From positions 1 to 5,680 of the forward strand of contig RZZF01000129.1 of the NCBI GenBank assembly GCA_009929975.1: a DNA stretch of 5,680 nucleotides, given 5' to 3'. Source of the stretch: Clostridia bacterium (GTDB lineage Bacteria; Bacillota; Clostridia; Saccharofermentanales; UBA5734). The notes under the pieces are model-generated. The model worked only from the letters and a program-made list of their open reading frames with translations. It had not been told where the DNA came from and did no database searches. The position numbers were made by a program, and so were the translations under genes. Positions 5,295 through 5,680 of the stretch are shown piece after piece (the stretch's first letter is position 1; each line of letters opens with the position of its first letter).

Positions 5295-5680
5295 CTATTC
5301 CTGATCCAGCGCCTGTTGATAAATGGCGTCAACTTCCTTTTTATGCATCGTTTTTTCCACGACATAGGCGATGGTGAAAATACCGGCCAGACTGACCGCG
5401 AGACGGGTCAGCGCGAACTTCAGACCAAGCGATGAGATCTCAAAGAGAAGCATGGGAATTTTAGTCGTTGACCAAGCTCCGATGAACAGCAGGACATTGG
5501 AAAATTTAGCCCCTTTTCTCATCAGGACCAGCGCGACAGGGAAAGCCCCATATAAGGGCCCGGCCGCAGCCGAGCCAATTAAAATGGAGATCACGATACC
5601 GCGCAGGCCGGATCCTTCACCGAGATACCGGATCATGGTCTCACGGGGAACCCAGACATCGAGCAGGCCCAGCAGGCCAA
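5295..5680 (-). CDS. COG0701 (YraQ/ArsP-like) permease, C-terminal part
   Basis: The reading frame is open to the window edge, so the N-terminus is missing; 127 residues are visible and the stop is TAG at 5297-5295. The sequence runs VPRETMIRYLGEGSGLRGI (10-28), then a membrane segment with IGSAAAGPLYGAFPVALVL (34-52). FIGAWSTTKIPMLLFE (65-80) and a final helix ending IAYVVEKTM follow. GSGLRG, AAGPLYGAFP and KIPML-FE are the pattern I associate with short permeases of COG0701, which occur as single or paired small proteins and are mostly uncharacterised (ArsP homologues export organoarsenicals). About three membrane segments are visible. An ATG at 5636 exists but the family sequence clearly extends upstream of it, so it is internal. 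Same strand as the lactate operon, but 160 bases and a likely promoter apart, so a functional link to lactate is not supported. Confidence 0.75.
   Translation of the reverse strand, partial: GLLGLLDVWVPRETMIRYLGEGSGLRGIVISILIGSAAAGPLYGAFPVALVLMRKGAKFSNVLLFIGAWSTTKIPMLLFEISSLGLKFALTRLAVSLAGIFTIAYVVEKTMHKKEVDAIYQQALDQE

Overview
This window looks like part of the chromosome of an anaerobic, fermentative bacterium, most likely of the phylum Bacillota, with mid-range GC. The evidence is AGGAGG-type ribosome binding sites, tight gene packing, and a three-gene set resembling the electron-bifurcating lactate dehydrogenase genes lctBCD of acetogens such as Acetobacterium woodii. Genus and species cannot be read from the sequence alone. 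Nothing looks mobile: I see no transposase, integrase, tRNA, rRNA or CRISPR array.

Layout from left to right. Positions 1-146 (minus) hold the first 48 codons of a PAS-domain protein, probably a sensor or regulator, cut by the window edge. Positions 147-392 are a divergent intergenic region with two similar promoter-plus-inverted-repeat modules facing the PAS gene and an extended -10 promoter facing the other way. Positions 393-809 (plus) encode a small DUF2721-type membrane protein. Its stop lies 16 bases from the stop of the convergent operon. Positions 826-5134 (minus) are that four-gene operon, transcribed in the order etfB/lctB (5134-4340), ferredoxin-etfA/lctC (4335-3148), lctD (3158-1737), then a Gfo/Idh/MocA-type oxidoreductase (1689-826). 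A sigma-A-like promoter lies upstream of lctB at 5212-5240. Positions 5295-5680 (minus) hold the C-terminal part of a COG0701 (YraQ/ArsP-like) permease, also cut by the window edge.

By homology, LctD oxidises lactate or a similar 2-hydroxyacid on FAD. Electrons pass to the EtfAB pair, whose flavins let NAD+ be reduced while ferredoxin is oxidised (confurcation), so lactate can be used in an anaerobe. EtfA carries two N-terminal ferredoxin-type cluster motifs. Gene order, a 4-base gap and an 11-base overlap indicate coupled synthesis of the three subunits. The fourth gene is the least explained member: its nucleotide-binding motif is atypical and its substrate is unknown.

The main system here is a recognisable one rather than a new one. 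The points most worth following up are the Gfo-like gene joined to the lactate operon and the repeated promoter/operator architecture at 210-287.
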